DNA of 64,000 bases from Rhodovulum sulfidophilum (GTDB lineage Bacteria; Pseudomonadota; Alphaproteobacteria; Rhodobacterales; Rhodobacteraceae), in assembly GCA_003241785.1 (NCBI GenBank), contig QFPW01000011.1, positions 62,001 to 126,000 of the forward strand, in the 5' to 3' direction. The translations under genes and the position numbers were made by a program. The notes under the pieces were generated by a model. That model was not told where the DNA came from. It was given only the letters and a program-made list of their open reading frames with translations, and ran no database searches. Position 1 is the first letter of the stretch. Each line of letters opens with the position of its first letter. This document shows positions 1-8,812 of the stretch, piece after piece.

Positions 1-798
1 GTGCAGGCGCCGACCGCGGGCTCCGTCGTGCTCGCCGCGATCCTGCTGAAGATGGGCGGCTACGGCTTCCTGAGGTTCAGCCTGCCGATGTTCCCGGTCG
101 CCTCGGATCTCATGCAGAATTTCGTCTTCACCCTCTCGGTGATCGCGATCATCTACACGAGCCTCGTCGCGCTGATGCAGGAGGACATCAAGAAGCTGAT
201 CGCCTATTCCTCGGTCGCGCACATGGGCTTCGTCACCATGGGCATCTTCGCGCTGAACCGGCAGGGCGTGGACGGGGCGATCTTCCAGATGCTCTCGCAC
301 GGCTTCATCTCCGGGGCGCTCTTCCTCTCGGTCGGCGTGATCTACGACCGGATGCATACCCGCGAGATCACCGCCTATGGCGGCCTCGTGATCCGGATGC
401 CGGTCTATGCGATGATCTTCATGTTCTTCACGATGGGCAACGTCGGCCTCCCCGGGACGAGCGGCTTCGTCGGCGAGTTCCTGACCATGGCCGGCGCCTT
501 CCAGGCCAACAGCTGGGTCGCCTTCTTCGCCGCCTTCGGCGTGATCTTCTCGGCGGCCTACGCGCTCTGGCTCTATCGCCGGGTGGTGTTCGGCGACCTG
601 ATCAAGGAAAGCCTGAAGACGATCCAGGACATGACCTCGCGCGAGAAATGGCTCTTCGCGCCGCTCGTGGCCGCCACGCTGGTGCTCGGGGTCTATCCCG
701 CGCTGATCCTCGACGTGATCGGCCCGTCGGTGCACGCGCTGCTCGATCACACCCACGCCGCGATCGCCGCGGGCCAGCCGAGCCTCGCTCAGAACTGA
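1..798 (+). CDS. nuoM: NADH-quinone oxidoreductase subunit M (NuoM), C-terminal part
   Basis: Membrane subunit of respiratory complex I, one of the three antiporter-like proton-translocating subunits. Only the last 265 residues lie in the window; the gene enters from the left edge already in frame, so the first codon here is not its start. The segment opens with the family's APTAGS...LLKMGGYG stretch and continues through LIAYSSVAHMGF and the MLSHGFISGALF helix with its conserved His, then three or four more hydrophobic helices. It ends 60 nt before nuoN, the usual last gene of the nuo operon, so it is the distal part of a nuo operon lying to the left. Identification is firm. Confidence 0.95.
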   Translation: MQAPTAGSVVLAAILLKMGGYGFLRFSLPMFPVASDLMQNFVFTLSVIAIIYTSLVALMQEDIKKLIAYSSVAHMGFVTMGIFALNRQGVDGAIFQMLSHGFISGALFLSVGVIYDRMHTREITAYGGLVIRMPVYAMIFMFFTMGNVGLPGTSGFVGEFLTMAGAFQANSWVAFFAAFGVIFSAAYALWLYRRVVFGDLIKESLKTIQDMTSREKWLFAPLVAATLVLGVYPALILDVIGPSVHALLDHTHAAIAAGQPSLAQN

Positions 799-858
799 TC
801 CCTTTCCGGGCGCGCCCCGCCGCCCGGACCCAATGCCCGTACCTTCGAGGGACACTAG

Positions 859-2298
859 ATGTTGAACCAGGACCTTAGCGTAGTCGCCCCCGAGGTGCTG
901 CTGGCCGTCCTCGCCATGGCCGGCCTGATGTGGGGCGCCTATTCCCGCGCGGATGTGAGCCGCGCGGTGCTCTGGGCCGCCGTCTTCGTGATGATCGCGG
1001 TCGGCCTCTGGGTCGGCTTCCAGCCGGAGGGCACCGCGACCGCCTTCTCGGGCTCGTTCATCAACGACGGCTTCGCCCGGTTCTCGAAGGTGATGATCCT
1101 GTTCGGCGCCGCCGCGGCGCTGGCCATGAGCGCGGAATACCTCAAGCGCAACGAGCTCCTGAAATACGAATACCCGGTCCTGATCCTGCTCGCCGCCGTC
1201 GGCATGATGGTGATGGTCTCGGCGAACGACCTGATCGTGCTCTATCTCGGCCTCGAGCTGCAGAGCCTGGCGCTCTACGTCGTCGCCGCCTTCCGCCGCG
1301 ACAGCGTGCGCTCGACCGAGGCCGGCCTGAAGTATTTCGTGCTCGGCTCGCTCTCCTCGGGCCTGCTGCTCTATGGCGCGAGCCTGGTCTATGGCTATGG
1401 CGGCACCACCGCCTTCGCCGGGATCGCCGAGGTGGTCGGGCAGGACGGCCCGCTTTCGCTCGGCCTCGTCTTCGGCCTCGTTTTCCTCGCGGCGGGCATG
1501 GCCTTCAAGATCTCCGCCGTGCCGTTCCACATGTGGACGCCCGACGTCTATGAGGGCTCGCCGACCCCGGTCACCGCCTTCTTCGCCACCGCGCCGAAGG
1601 TCGCGGCCTCGGCGATGTTCGCCCGCGTCCTCTTCTCGGCCTTCGGCGACGCGGTGCCGGAATGGCAGCAGATCCTGTGGTTCCTCTCCTTCGCCTCGAT
1701 GCTGCTCGGCTCGATCGCGGCGATCGGCCAGACCAATATCAAGCGGCTGATGGCCTATTCCTCGATCGGCCACATGGGCTACGCGCTGATGGGCCTCGCC
1801 GCCGGCACGGTGCTCGGCGTGCAGGCGCTGCTCATCTATCTCGCGATCTACGTGGTGATGAGCATCGGCGTCTTCGCCTTCATCCTCAACATGGAGAAGG
1901 ACGGCCAGCCGGTCACCGAGATCGCCTCGCTCGGCCTCTATTCGAAGGTCGAGCCCGCCCGCGCCGCGGCGCTCGCGGTGCTGATGTTCAGCCTCGCCGG
2001 CATCCCGCCGCTCGTGGGCTTCTTCGGGAAGTTCTACGTGCTGAAGGCGGCGATCGACGCCGGGCTGATCTGGCTCGCGGTCTTCGGCATGATCTCGAGC
2101 GTGATCGGCGCCTATTACTACCTGCGCATCGTCTATCTGATGTATTTCGGCCAGCCGACCGAAGGGCTGAACGGGCGGATGCCGATGCTGCACTGGGGCC
2201 TGCTCGGCGCCTCGTCGCTGGTGATGGTGCTCGGCATCGTGAACCTGTTCGGGGTCGAGACGCTGGCCGCCTCCGCGGCCGCGACGCTGGTCCCCTGA
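859..2298 (+). CDS. nuoN: NADH-quinone oxidoreductase subunit N (NuoN)
   Basis: Antiporter-like membrane subunit of complex I that couples quinone reduction to proton pumping. 479 residues, normal for the family, with about fourteen hydrophobic helices. Key charged residues of the proton path are visible: Glu133 in the GLELQSL helix, Lys158 in GLKYF, Lys217 in FKISAVPFHMW with His224, and the YSSIGHMGY segment shared with NuoM. It follows nuoM at 60 nt and is followed after 22 nt by birA, so birA and coaX are probably read from the same nuo transcript, as in many Rhodobacterales. Confidence 0.96.
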   Translation: MLNQDLSVVAPEVLLAVLAMAGLMWGAYSRADVSRAVLWAAVFVMIAVGLWVGFQPEGTATAFSGSFINDGFARFSKVMILFGAAAALAMSAEYLKRNELLKYEYPVLILLAAVGMMVMVSANDLIVLYLGLELQSLALYVVAAFRRDSVRSTEAGLKYFVLGSLSSGLLLYGASLVYGYGGTTAFAGIAEVVGQDGPLSLGLVFGLVFLAAGMAFKISAVPFHMWTPDVYEGSPTPVTAFFATAPKVAASAMFARVLFSAFGDAVPEWQQILWFLSFASMLLGSIAAIGQTNIKRLMAYSSIGHMGYALMGLAAGTVLGVQALLIYLAIYVVMSIGVFAFILNMEKDGQPVTEIASLGLYSKVEPARAAALAVLMFSLAGIPPLVGFFGKFYVLKAAIDAGLIWLAVFGMISSVIGAYYYLRIVYLMYFGQPTEGLNGRMPMLHWGLLGASSLVMVLGIVNLFGVETLAASAAATLVP

Positions 2299-2320
2299 GG
2301 TCCGCCCGGATGAGCCGCGC

Positions 2321-3085
2321 GTGATGGCGCCCTGGCCGGAAGGCGTCGGCCGCGAGATTCACGCGGAGCTCGACAGCAGCAACGCCGAGGCGCTGCGCCG
2401 GGCGCGCGCCGGCGCGCGCGCGCCGGTCTGGATCCTCGCGCGGAATCAGACCGCCGGGCGCGGCCGCCGGGGCCGGGCCTGGCGCCAGGATCCGGGCAAT
2501 TTCGCCGGCAGCCTGATGACCGTGGTCGACGGCACCGGGACCGAGGCGGCGCAGCGCTCCTTCGTGGCGGCCCTCGCGCTGCATGACGCGCTGGTCGACG
2601 TGACCGGGCGGCCAGAGCTTCTGTCGCTCAAATGGCCCAACGACGTGCTTCTCGCCGGCGGCAAGCTCGCGGGGATCCTGCTCGAGAGCGAGCTGGCGCC
2701 CGGCGGCGGCATCGCGCTCGCGGTCGGCATCGGCGTGAACCTGCGCGCCGCGCCGGAGTCCGCGGAGGTCGAAGCCGGCGCGCTGCGCCCCGTCAGCCTC
2801 GCCGGGCTGACCGGCGGCGCGCCGAGCCCGGACGAGTTCCTCGACCTGCTGGCGCCGAGCTACGCGCATTGGGAGAGCCGCCTGACGCGCGACGGTTTCG
2901 CGCCGATCCGCGCCGCCTGGCTCGCCCGCGCGGCGCGGCTGGGCGAGCCGATCGTGGCCCGCCTGCCGGGGCGCGAGCTCACCGGCCTTTTCGAGACGAT
3001 CGACGCCGACGGCGCGCTGGTCCTCGCCGCTCCGGAGGGCCGCGTCGTGCTGCCGGCGGCGGATGTCTTCTTCCGCTCCGCCTGA
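2321..3085 (+). CDS. birA: Biotin--[acetyl-CoA-carboxylase] ligase
   Basis: Activates biotin to biotinyl-AMP and attaches it to the biotin carboxyl carrier protein. 254 residues. The biotin/ATP loop GRGRRGRAW lies at 47-55, KWPND at 104-108 and GGKLAGILLE at 113-122, followed by the small C-terminal SH3-like domain. It lacks the N-terminal helix-turn-helix of bifunctional E. coli BirA, so it is a class I, catalytic-only ligase and should not repress biotin genes. Start is either GTG 2321 or the adjacent ATG 2324. coaX begins 10 nt after its stop, indicating cotranscription. Confidence 0.93.
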   Translation: MMAPWPEGVGREIHAELDSSNAEALRRARAGARAPVWILARNQTAGRGRRGRAWRQDPGNFAGSLMTVVDGTGTEAAQRSFVAALALHDALVDVTGRPELLSLKWPNDVLLAGGKLAGILLESELAPGGGIALAVGIGVNLRAAPESAEVEAGALRPVSLAGLTGGAPSPDEFLDLLAPSYAHWESRLTRDGFAPIRAAWLARAARLGEPIVARLPGRELTGLFETIDADGALVLAAPEGRVVLPAADVFFRSA

Positions 3086-3095
3086 GGATCCGCCC

Positions 3096-3863
3096 ATGCT
3101 GCTCGCGATCGACGTCGGCAATACCAACACGGTCTTCGCGCTCCACGACGGCGCGGCGGTGGTCGCGGAATGGCGCTGCTCGACCGACCGCCAGCGCACC
3201 GCCGACGAATATTTCGTCTGGCTGCGCCAGCTCTTCGACCATCACGCGCTCGACCCGGTGGTGCGCTCGGTGGTGATCTCCTCGGTGGTGCCGCAGGTCG
3301 TCTTCAACCTCCGCGTGCTCTCGGACCGCTACTTCCACACCCGGCCCAAGGTGGTCGGCAAGCCGGAGGTGAAGCTCGGCGTGCCGGTGCGGGTCGATCC
3401 GACCACGCATGTCGGCGCCGACCGGCTCGTGAACACGGTCGGGGCCTATGACCGCTACGGCGGCGATCTGATCGTCGTCGATTTCGGCACCGCGACCACA
3501 TTCGACGTCGTCGGCCACGACGGGGCCTACGAGGGCGGGATCATCGCCCCGGGCGTGAACCTGTCGCTGAAGGCGCTGCACGACGCCGCCGCGGCGCTGC
3601 CCTTCATCGATGTCACCAAGCCCGACCACGTGGTCGGGACGAATACCGTTGCCTGCATGCAGTCAGGCATCTACTGGGGCTATGTCGGCCTGATCGAGGG
3701 TCTCTGCGCGCGCATCCGCGCCGAACGCGGGATCCCGATGACGGTCATCGGAACTGGGGGACTGTCCACCCTCTTCGCCCAAGGGACAGATGTGCTGGAA
3801 AAGATCGACACGGGGCTCACGATTCACGGGCTCGTCCTGATCGATCGCTTGAACGAGGAGTAA
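3096..3863 (+). CDS. coaX: Type III pantothenate kinase
   Basis: Catalyses the first step of coenzyme A synthesis, ATP-dependent phosphorylation of pantothenate. 255 residues, ASKHA fold: DVGNTNT phosphate loop at 6-12, GADR at 107-110 and the second phosphate loop DFGTATT at 129-135, all diagnostic of CoaX and absent from CoaA. Start ATG 3096 is chosen because the family begins directly with MLLAIDVGNTNT; a longer in-frame extension would run back into birA. Ten nt separate it from rnj. Confidence 0.95.
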   Translation: MLLAIDVGNTNTVFALHDGAAVVAEWRCSTDRQRTADEYFVWLRQLFDHHALDPVVRSVVISSVVPQVVFNLRVLSDRYFHTRPKVVGKPEVKLGVPVRVDPTTHVGADRLVNTVGAYDRYGGDLIVVDFGTATTFDVVGHDGAYEGGIIAPGVNLSLKALHDAAAALPFIDVTKPDHVVGTNTVACMQSGIYWGYVGLIEGLCARIRAERGIPMTVIGTGGLSTLFAQGTDVLEKIDTGLTIHGLVLIDRLNEE

Positions 3864-3873
3864 ATCGGAGGAC

Positions 3874-5547
3874 ATGGCTGGTAAGAACCGGCTGATCTAT
3901 CTCGCGCTTGGCGGCGCGGGAGAGATCGGCATGAACATGTACGTATACGGCTACGGGCCCAAGGACGCCGAACGGCTGATCCTGGTCGACGTGGGCGTGA
4001 CCTTCCCCGACATGGAGACGAGCCCCGGCGTCGATCTCATCATGGCCGATCCCGCCTGGGTGCAGGCGCGGGCCGACCGGCTCGAGGGGATCTTCATCAC
4101 CCACGCGCACGAGGACCATATCGGCGGGCTCGGGATGCTGTGGTCGCGCCTCGGCGCGCCGGTCTACGCCCGCCGCTTCACCGCCGCGATCGCGCAGAAC
4201 AAGATGGAGCGGGCCGGCCAGCCGACGAGCGAGGTGCGCCAGGTGGACGCCTGGCCGCACATGGTCGAGGCGGGGCCGTTCAAGGTCGGCTTTGTCCCGG
4301 TGTCGCATTCGATCCCGGAGAGCTCGAGCCTGGTGATCGAGACCCCGGCGGGGCGGATCCTGCACAGCGCGGATTTCAAGACCGACCCGACCCCGGTGGT
4401 CGGCGATCCGTTCGAGCCGGAGATCTACCGCGCCATCGGCGACCAGGGCGTCAAGGTGATGACCTGCGACTCGACCAACGTCTTCTCGCAGCATCCGGGC
4501 CGGTCGGAAGCGACGCTGACCGAGCCGATCCGCGCGCTGATGCGCGACGCCGAGGGGATGGTGGTGGCGACCACCTTCGCCTCCAACGTCGCGCGTCTCA
4601 AGACGCTCGCCGAGGCCGGCCACGCGGTCGGCCGCCAGGTGGTCGTGCTCGGCCGCGCGATGAACACGATGCTGAAGACCGCGCGCGCGACCGATGTGCT
4701 CGACGGCTTCCCGCCGACCGTCGATGTCACGGACGCGGATTCGGTGCCGCGCAGCCAGCTTCTGGTGCTCGCGACCGGCAGCCAGGGCGAGCGGCGGGCC
4801 GCCTCGGCCCAGCTCGCGAACGGCCGCTACATGGGGCTGGAGCTGCGCGCGGGCGACACGTTCCTGTTCTCCTCGAAGACCATCCCGGGCAACGAGATCA
4901 GCGTCGGGCGCATCATGAACGCGCTGAGCGTGAAGGGCGTGCGGATCATCGACGACGCCGACGGGCGCTATCACGTCTCGGGCCATGCCAACCGGCCGGA
5001 CCTCGCGGTGATGCAGGACCTGCTGCGCCCGACGGCGATCGTTCCGATGCACGGCGAGCACCGGCATCTCACGACCCACGCCGAATTCGCGGAATCGCGC
5101 GGTTATGTCGGGGTCGTGGCGCCGAACGGCGCGATGCTCGACCTGACGGGGCCGACGCCGGTCTTCGCGGAAAAGGTCGAGACCGGGCGGGTCTATCTCG
5201 ACGGCACCCAGCTCATCGGCGCGCTCGACGGGGTGGTGCGCGAGCGGCTGCGGATGGCGATGCGCGGCCATGTGATCGTCTCGATCCTGATCGACGAGGG
5301 CGGCAAGCCGATCGGCGGCGCCTGGGTCGAGACGGTGGGCCTGCCCGAGGTCGCGCGGCTGCGCGACGGGTTCGCCGGCGCGCTCGAGGAGGAGATCGGC
5401 CGGGCGCTCTCGCGCGCCAAGCGCGCCGAGCTCGACGACGACGACGCGCTCGAGGAGCTGGTCAGCCGCGCGGTGTCGCGCCGCTCGAACGACCTCGTGG
5501 GCAAGAAGCCGGTCTGCACGGTGATGATCAGCCGCCTCGAGGCCTGA
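3874..5547 (+). CDS. rnj: Ribonuclease J
   Basis: Metallo-beta-lactamase/beta-CASP nuclease for mRNA decay and RNA maturation, with 5'-3' exonuclease and endonuclease activity. 557 residues, the normal length. The zinc motif HAHEDH is at 77-82, followed by the HSIPES and HSADFKTD segments, the beta-CASP insert (DSTNVF) and the PMHGEHRHL motif near residue 395. An AGGA box precedes ATG 3874. It closes the nuoN-birA-coaX-rnj run; a bidirectional terminator and a palindromic repeat follow. Confidence 0.95.
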   Translation: MAGKNRLIYLALGGAGEIGMNMYVYGYGPKDAERLILVDVGVTFPDMETSPGVDLIMADPAWVQARADRLEGIFITHAHEDHIGGLGMLWSRLGAPVYARRFTAAIAQNKMERAGQPTSEVRQVDAWPHMVEAGPFKVGFVPVSHSIPESSSLVIETPAGRILHSADFKTDPTPVVGDPFEPEIYRAIGDQGVKVMTCDSTNVFSQHPGRSEATLTEPIRALMRDAEGMVVATTFASNVARLKTLAEAGHAVGRQVVVLGRAMNTMLKTARATDVLDGFPPTVDVTDADSVPRSQLLVLATGSQGERRAASAQLANGRYMGLELRAGDTFLFSSKTIPGNEISVGRIMNALSVKGVRIIDDADGRYHVSGHANRPDLAVMQDLLRPTAIVPMHGEHRHLTTHAEFAESRGYVGVVAPNGAMLDLTGPTPVFAEKVETGRVYLDGTQLIGALDGVVRERLRMAMRGHVIVSILIDEGGKPIGGAWVETVGLPEVARLRDGFAGALEEEIGRALSRAKRAELDDDDALEELVSRAVSRRSNDLVGKKPVCTVMISRLEA

Positions 5548-5586
5548 GAGGGCGTCGCGCACCCGCGCGCGGCGTCGCCCACCCCT

Positions 5587-5675
5587 CGCCGCCCCGGGCT
5601 CGACCCGGGGCCTCGACGCCTGTTCCGGGCGGTCGAGCATGGGGGGCGAGGCGCCGGGTCAAGCCCGGGGCGGCG
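5587..5675. repeat. Dispersed palindromic repeat, copy 1
   Basis: 89 bp non-coding palindrome between rnj and the terminator at 5714. Outer arms read CGCCGCCCCGGGCTCGACC on the left and GGGTCAAGCCCGGGGCGGCG on the right, each itself nearly palindromic around CCGGG-TCGACC-CGG, with a CCTCGACGCC block just inside the left arm. Three related copies occur at 8813-8900, 30306-30386 and 51635-51726. It looks like a REP/MITE-type intergenic element; no coding capacity. Confidence 0.85.
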
Positions 5676-5713
5676 GAACTCCAAGCCGTGTCGGCAGCCC
5701 CCGAGAGCTCCTC

Positions 5714-5751
5714 GAAAACCGAAACGGCCGCGCCCCCTCGGGCGCGGCCGT
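5714..5751 (-). terminator. Bidirectional intrinsic terminator between rnj and pdxA2
   Basis: Perfect 12-bp stem (5724-5735 with 5740-5751) closed by a CCTC tetraloop. On the minus strand it is followed by TTTCGGTTTT, a good U-rich tail for ending pdxA2; on the plus strand it is followed by the weaker TTCGTCT and may also end the rnj transcript. The two genes converge here. Confidence 0.8.
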
Positions 5752-5774
5752 TCGTCTATCCGCCGCGCCCGCGC

Positions 5775-6767
5775 TCAGAGGGTCGCCGGCTCGCGGCGGC
5801 TCCGCGCCAGCTGGCGGGCGTAGGAGAGGGCGGAGAGCATGTTCACCTCCTTCGCCTGGCCGGTCCCGGCGATGTCGAAGGCGGTGCCGTGGTCGACCGA
5901 GGAACGGTCGATCGGCAGGCCGAGCGACACGTTGACCGCCGAGTCGAAGGCCACGAGCTTGATCGGGATATGGCCCTGGTCGTGGTATTGCGCGATCACG
6001 AGGTCGAAGGCGCCGTTATAAGCGCGGTAATAGACGGTGTCGGCCGAGATCGGCCCGGCCACGTTGATCCCCTCCGCCCGCGCGGCCTCGACCGCCGGCT
6101 TCAGGAACTCGTCGTCCTCGGTGCCGAAAAGGCCGTTTTCGCCGCAATGCGGGTTGATGCCGGCGACGGCGATCCGCGGGTCCTCGAGACCCATCCGCTT
6201 CAGGTGGCGATGCCCGGTCCGGATCGTCTCGAGCACCCGCTCGGGCTTGGCGCGGTCGATCGCGGTCCGGAGCGAGACATGGGTCGAGACATGGATCACG
6301 TTCAGCCGCTCGGAGGCGAGCAGCATCCAGGACGCCTTCCGCCCGGTGAGATGCGCGAGCAGCCCCGTGTGGCCGTCGTAGTGATGGCCGGCGGCGTTCA
6401 GCGCCTCCTTGTTGATCGGCGCGGTGACGATCCCGGCGGCGCGGTCGGACATCGCCCAGTCGACGGCGGTCCGGATGTACTGATAGGCCGCCTCGCCGCA
6501 GCGCGGGCTCAGCACGCCGAACCGGTCGGGCAGGCCCTCGACCGGCACGTCGATCACGGCGATCCCGTCGCCGCCAGGGGCCACCAGCGGCAGGTCGATC
6601 CGGCACGCGGCGAGCGCGCGGGCGAGCACCGCCCGGTCGCCGATCACGGCGAAGTCGCGCCGTTCGTCCGGGGCGAGCCCGGCCAGAGCCTTAACCGTCA
6701 CCTCCGGACCGACGCCGGAAGGGTCGCCCACGGTGATCACGATCGGGCGGTCATGCGAAGCGGTCAT
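5775..6767 (-). CDS. pdxA2: PdxA2-type 4-phospho-D-threonate/erythronate 3-dehydrogenase
   Basis: NAD-dependent decarboxylating dehydrogenase of the PdxA family, 330 residues. Motifs: GDPSGVGPE at 14-22, NKEAL at 119-123, DGHTG around 131-135, and the metal ligands His163, His207 (NPHCGE) and His262 (QYHDQGH). Sequence alone would allow vitamin B6 PdxA, but the divergent neighbour is a DUF1537 kinase; in characterised loci this pair converts D-threonate or D-erythronate 4-phosphate to dihydroxyacetone phosphate and CO2. There is no ksgA/surA context typical of true pdxA. The intergenic region of 182 nt carries two palindromes that may be operators. Family certain, substrate inferred. Confidence 0.85.
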   Translation of the reverse strand: MTASHDRPIVITVGDPSGVGPEVTVKALAGLAPDERRDFAVIGDRAVLARALAACRIDLPLVAPGGDGIAVIDVPVEGLPDRFGVLSPRCGEAAYQYIRTAVDWAMSDRAAGIVTAPINKEALNAAGHHYDGHTGLLAHLTGRKASWMLLASERLNVIHVSTHVSLRTAIDRAKPERVLETIRTGHRHLKRMGLEDPRIAVAGINPHCGENGLFGTEDDEFLKPAVEAARAEGINVAGPISADTVYYRAYNGAFDLVIAQYHDQGHIPIKLVAFDSAVNVSLGLPIDRSSVDHGTAFDIAGTGQAKEVNMLSALSYARQLARSRREPATL

Positions 6768-6792
6768 TCCCTTATCCTTCTCGGCGCGATTC

Positions 6793-6813
6793 GTGTTGTA
6801 AACTTTACAACAC
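6793..6813. promoter_or_regulatory. Perfect 21-bp palindrome, likely GntR-family operator
   Basis: Arms GTGTTGTAAA and TTTACAACAC match perfectly around a single central C. The TTGT...ACAA core is the usual half-site layout of FadR-subfamily GntR regulators, and such a regulator is encoded at 8020. It lies 26 nt upstream of the pdxA2 start and in the divergent pdxA2/dtnK promoter region. A related imperfect palindrome is at 18326-18349. Confidence 0.7.
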
Positions 6814-6891
6814 CGTTCGGGATGGAGCGCATATCTTAACCTTGTCAGTCACTTGATGAGTGATCCTGGACGGATGAGATGCGATTTTCCC

Positions 6892-6906
6892 TGTTCACAG
6901 TGAACA
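6892..6906. promoter_or_regulatory. 15-bp perfect palindrome upstream of dtnK
   Basis: TGTTCAC-A-GTGAACA, a perfect inverted repeat 43 nt before the dtnK start, with the 8-bp palindrome AACATGTT overlapping its right edge. A weaker inverted repeat (TCACT...AGTGA) is at 6848-6862. The position suits an operator for the divergent promoter, but its half-site differs from the TTGT/ACAA sites, so it may bind another protein. Confidence 0.45.
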
Positions 6907-6949
6907 TGTTTACCTGTAGGTTGGAGCGAAAGCAACGTGGATTGGCCAG

Positions 6950-8023
6950 ATGCGCGTCCTGATCATAGCCGACGACCTGACCGGCGCGCTCGACAGCGCG
7001 GTGACGCTCGCGGGGGGCGGTCGCCGCTGCCTCGTCGCGCGGCGCCCGGCCGACGTGGCCGCCGCGCTGGCGCGGCGCCCCGACGTGCTCGCGGTCAGCA
7101 CCGCCTCGCGCGAGGGAGAGGCGGGCGCCGCGCGCGCCGCCGTGCGCGCCGCGCTCGACGCGGTCGGGACGCTGCCGCCGATCGTGTTCAAGAAGGTGGA
7201 TTCGCGGCTCAAGGGCCATGTCGCCGCCGAGGTCGCCGTGGTGGCCGAACGCGCCGGGCTCGGCCGGGCGCTGCTGGCGCCGGCGATCCCGGCGCAGGGC
7301 CGGGTCGTGGTCGACGGGCTGATGACCGGTGCCGGGGTCGCCGCGCCGATCGACGTCGCGGCCGCCTTCGCCGCCACCGGCCTGGCAAGCGTGGTGCCCG
7401 ATACCCGGGACGCCGCGGAATTCGACGCGGCGCTGGCCGCGGCGCTGGCGCCGGGGGCGGAACCCGCGCTTCTCGTCGGCGCGGCGGGGCTGGCCGGCGC
7501 GGTGGCGCGACGCCTCGATCCCGCGCCTTCGGCCCCGGTGGCGCGGCTCGCGGCGCCGATCCTGCTCGCGATCGGCTCGCACGATCCGATCACGATCGCC
7601 CAGATGGAATACCTCGCCGGGCGTGGTGGGGTGGAGGCGGAGCAGGCGCCCGACGGCGCCTGCCCGCCGGCCGATACCGGCGCGGCCGCGCGGCTGATCC
7701 GGCTGGTCCCGGCGCCGGGGCGGCCCTTCGACGCCCGGACCGCCGGCCCGCGCTTCGCGACCGAGGTCGCGGCGCTGCTGCGGGCCGGGCGGTTCGGCAC
7801 GCTCTTCGCCTGCGGCGGCGAGACGGCGGATTCGGTGCTCGGCGCGCTCGGCGAGGGCGTGCTCGCGGTCGAGGGAGAACTCTTGCCCGGGGTTCCGGTC
7901 TCCACCATGGTGGGTGGCGAGACGGGGCTTCGATTTGTAACGAAATCCGGGGGTTTCGGCGGCGTCGACGCGCTTTCGCGGGTGGTCGCCGCGACCCAGG
8001 GGACGCTGGAAGGCGCGCGATGA
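6950..8023 (+). CDS. dtnK: DUF1537 four-carbon acid-sugar kinase (DtnK/OtnK family)
   Basis: ATP-dependent kinase for tetronates such as D-threonate, D-erythronate or 3-oxotetronate. 357 residues, somewhat shorter than many relatives. The N-terminal sugar-binding domain starts with IADDLTGALD at 6-15 and contains FKKVDSRLKGH near 82-92; the C-terminal nucleotide-binding domain carries CGGETADSVL. Divergent from pdxA2 and overlapping the GntR gene by ATGA, so kinase and regulator are cotranscribed. With pdxA2 it forms the established two-step route tetronate to tetronate 4-phosphate to dihydroxyacetone phosphate. The exact substrate cannot be read from sequence. Confidence 0.85.
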   Translation: MRVLIIADDLTGALDSAVTLAGGGRRCLVARRPADVAAALARRPDVLAVSTASREGEAGAARAAVRAALDAVGTLPPIVFKKVDSRLKGHVAAEVAVVAERAGLGRALLAPAIPAQGRVVVDGLMTGAGVAAPIDVAAAFAATGLASVVPDTRDAAEFDAALAAALAPGAEPALLVGAAGLAGAVARRLDPAPSAPVARLAAPILLAIGSHDPITIAQMEYLAGRGGVEAEQAPDGACPPADTGAAARLIRLVPAPGRPFDARTAGPRFATEVAALLRAGRFGTLFACGGETADSVLGALGEGVLAVEGELLPGVPVSTMVGGETGLRFVTKSGGFGGVDALSRVVAATQGTLEGAR

Positions 8024-8760
8024 AGGACATGATCGCTCAGGACGAGCGCGACGGCGCGCGGCAACGGCCGGCGCTGGCCGACCGGGTCTATCATCTGCTG
8101 CACGGCCGCATCCTGAACGGCGACTATCCGGCGAACCAGAAGCTGCCCTCGGAAAAGACGCTCGCCGACGAATTCGGCGTGTCGCGCCCGGTCCTGCGCG
8201 TGGCGCTGGAGCGGCTGCGCGACCAGGGGCTCATCCATTCGCGCCAGGGCGCCGGCAGCTACGTGCGCGAGGTGAAGACCGCGCCCCTGGGCTTCGCGCG
8301 GGTCGAGACCATCGCCGACATCCAGCGCTGCTACGAGTTCCGCGTCTGCCTCGAGTCGACCTCGGCCCGGCTCGCGGCGGAGCGGCGCGACGCGCAGGCG
8401 ATGGACGAGATCCGCGTCGCGCTCTCGCTGATGGACGCGGCGACGGATTCGATGACGCATCGCGAGGACGCGGATTTCTCCTTTCACCTCGCGGTCGCCA
8501 AGGCCGCGAACAACCAGTATTTCGAAGCCTCGATGCGCGCCCTGCGCGAGCATATCTATGTCGGCATGAAGCTGCACGGCCAGTCGCTGATGACCGACGG
8601 CGCCAAGGGGCTGCGCGACGTCTTCGCCGAGCACGCGGCGATTTTCGAGGCGATCCGCTCCGGCGAGGCCGACCGCGCGGAGCAGCTGATGCGCGGGCAT
8701 CTCGTCCATTCGCGCGACCGCCTGTTCGGCGGCGCGGTGATCGACCTGACCCGCTCCTGA
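8020..8760 (+). CDS. GntR-family regulator, FadR subfamily (FCD domain)
   Basis: 246-residue transcription regulator. Winged helix-turn-helix at about 20-85 (KLPSEKTLADEFGVSRPVLR), then an all-helical FCD effector domain with the Asp/His metal-site pattern, including DFSFHLAVAKAANNQYF. Start ATG 8020 is set by the 4-nt ATGA overlap with dtnK; the reading frame extends far upstream but only as an artefact across dtnK. Probably an acid-sugar-responsive repressor of the neighbouring divergent operons, acting on TTGT...ACAA palindromes at 6793 and 18326. That target assignment is inference. Confidence 0.9.
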   Translation: MKDMIAQDERDGARQRPALADRVYHLLHGRILNGDYPANQKLPSEKTLADEFGVSRPVLRVALERLRDQGLIHSRQGAGSYVREVKTAPLGFARVETIADIQRCYEFRVCLESTSARLAAERRDAQAMDEIRVALSLMDAATDSMTHREDADFSFHLAVAKAANNQYFEASMRALREHIYVGMKLHGQSLMTDGAKGLRDVFAEHAAIFEAIRSGEADRAEQLMRGHLVHSRDRLFGGAVIDLTRS

Positions 8761-8812
8761 GGCGCGGGGCGGGGGCAGACCTATAGCCGCGCGGGAAGCG
8801 CGCCAGAGGCGC

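Noticed and set aside
5775..6767. Vitamin B6 biosynthetic PdxA
   Set aside because: Divergent pairing with a DUF1537 kinase and a GntR regulator points to the PdxA2 catabolic role; sequence alone would not decide.
4140..6839. Very long plus-strand open frame of 899 codons over rnj and pdxA2
   Set aside because: It crosses two well-identified genes in another frame and is Arg/Ala/Gly-rich without domains; long shadow frames are normal at this GC content.
6937..8760. 607-codon frame suggesting a kinase-regulator fusion
   Set aside because: The first 361 codons are in a different frame from dtnK and lack domains; the GntR regulator begins at 8020 by ATGA overlap.
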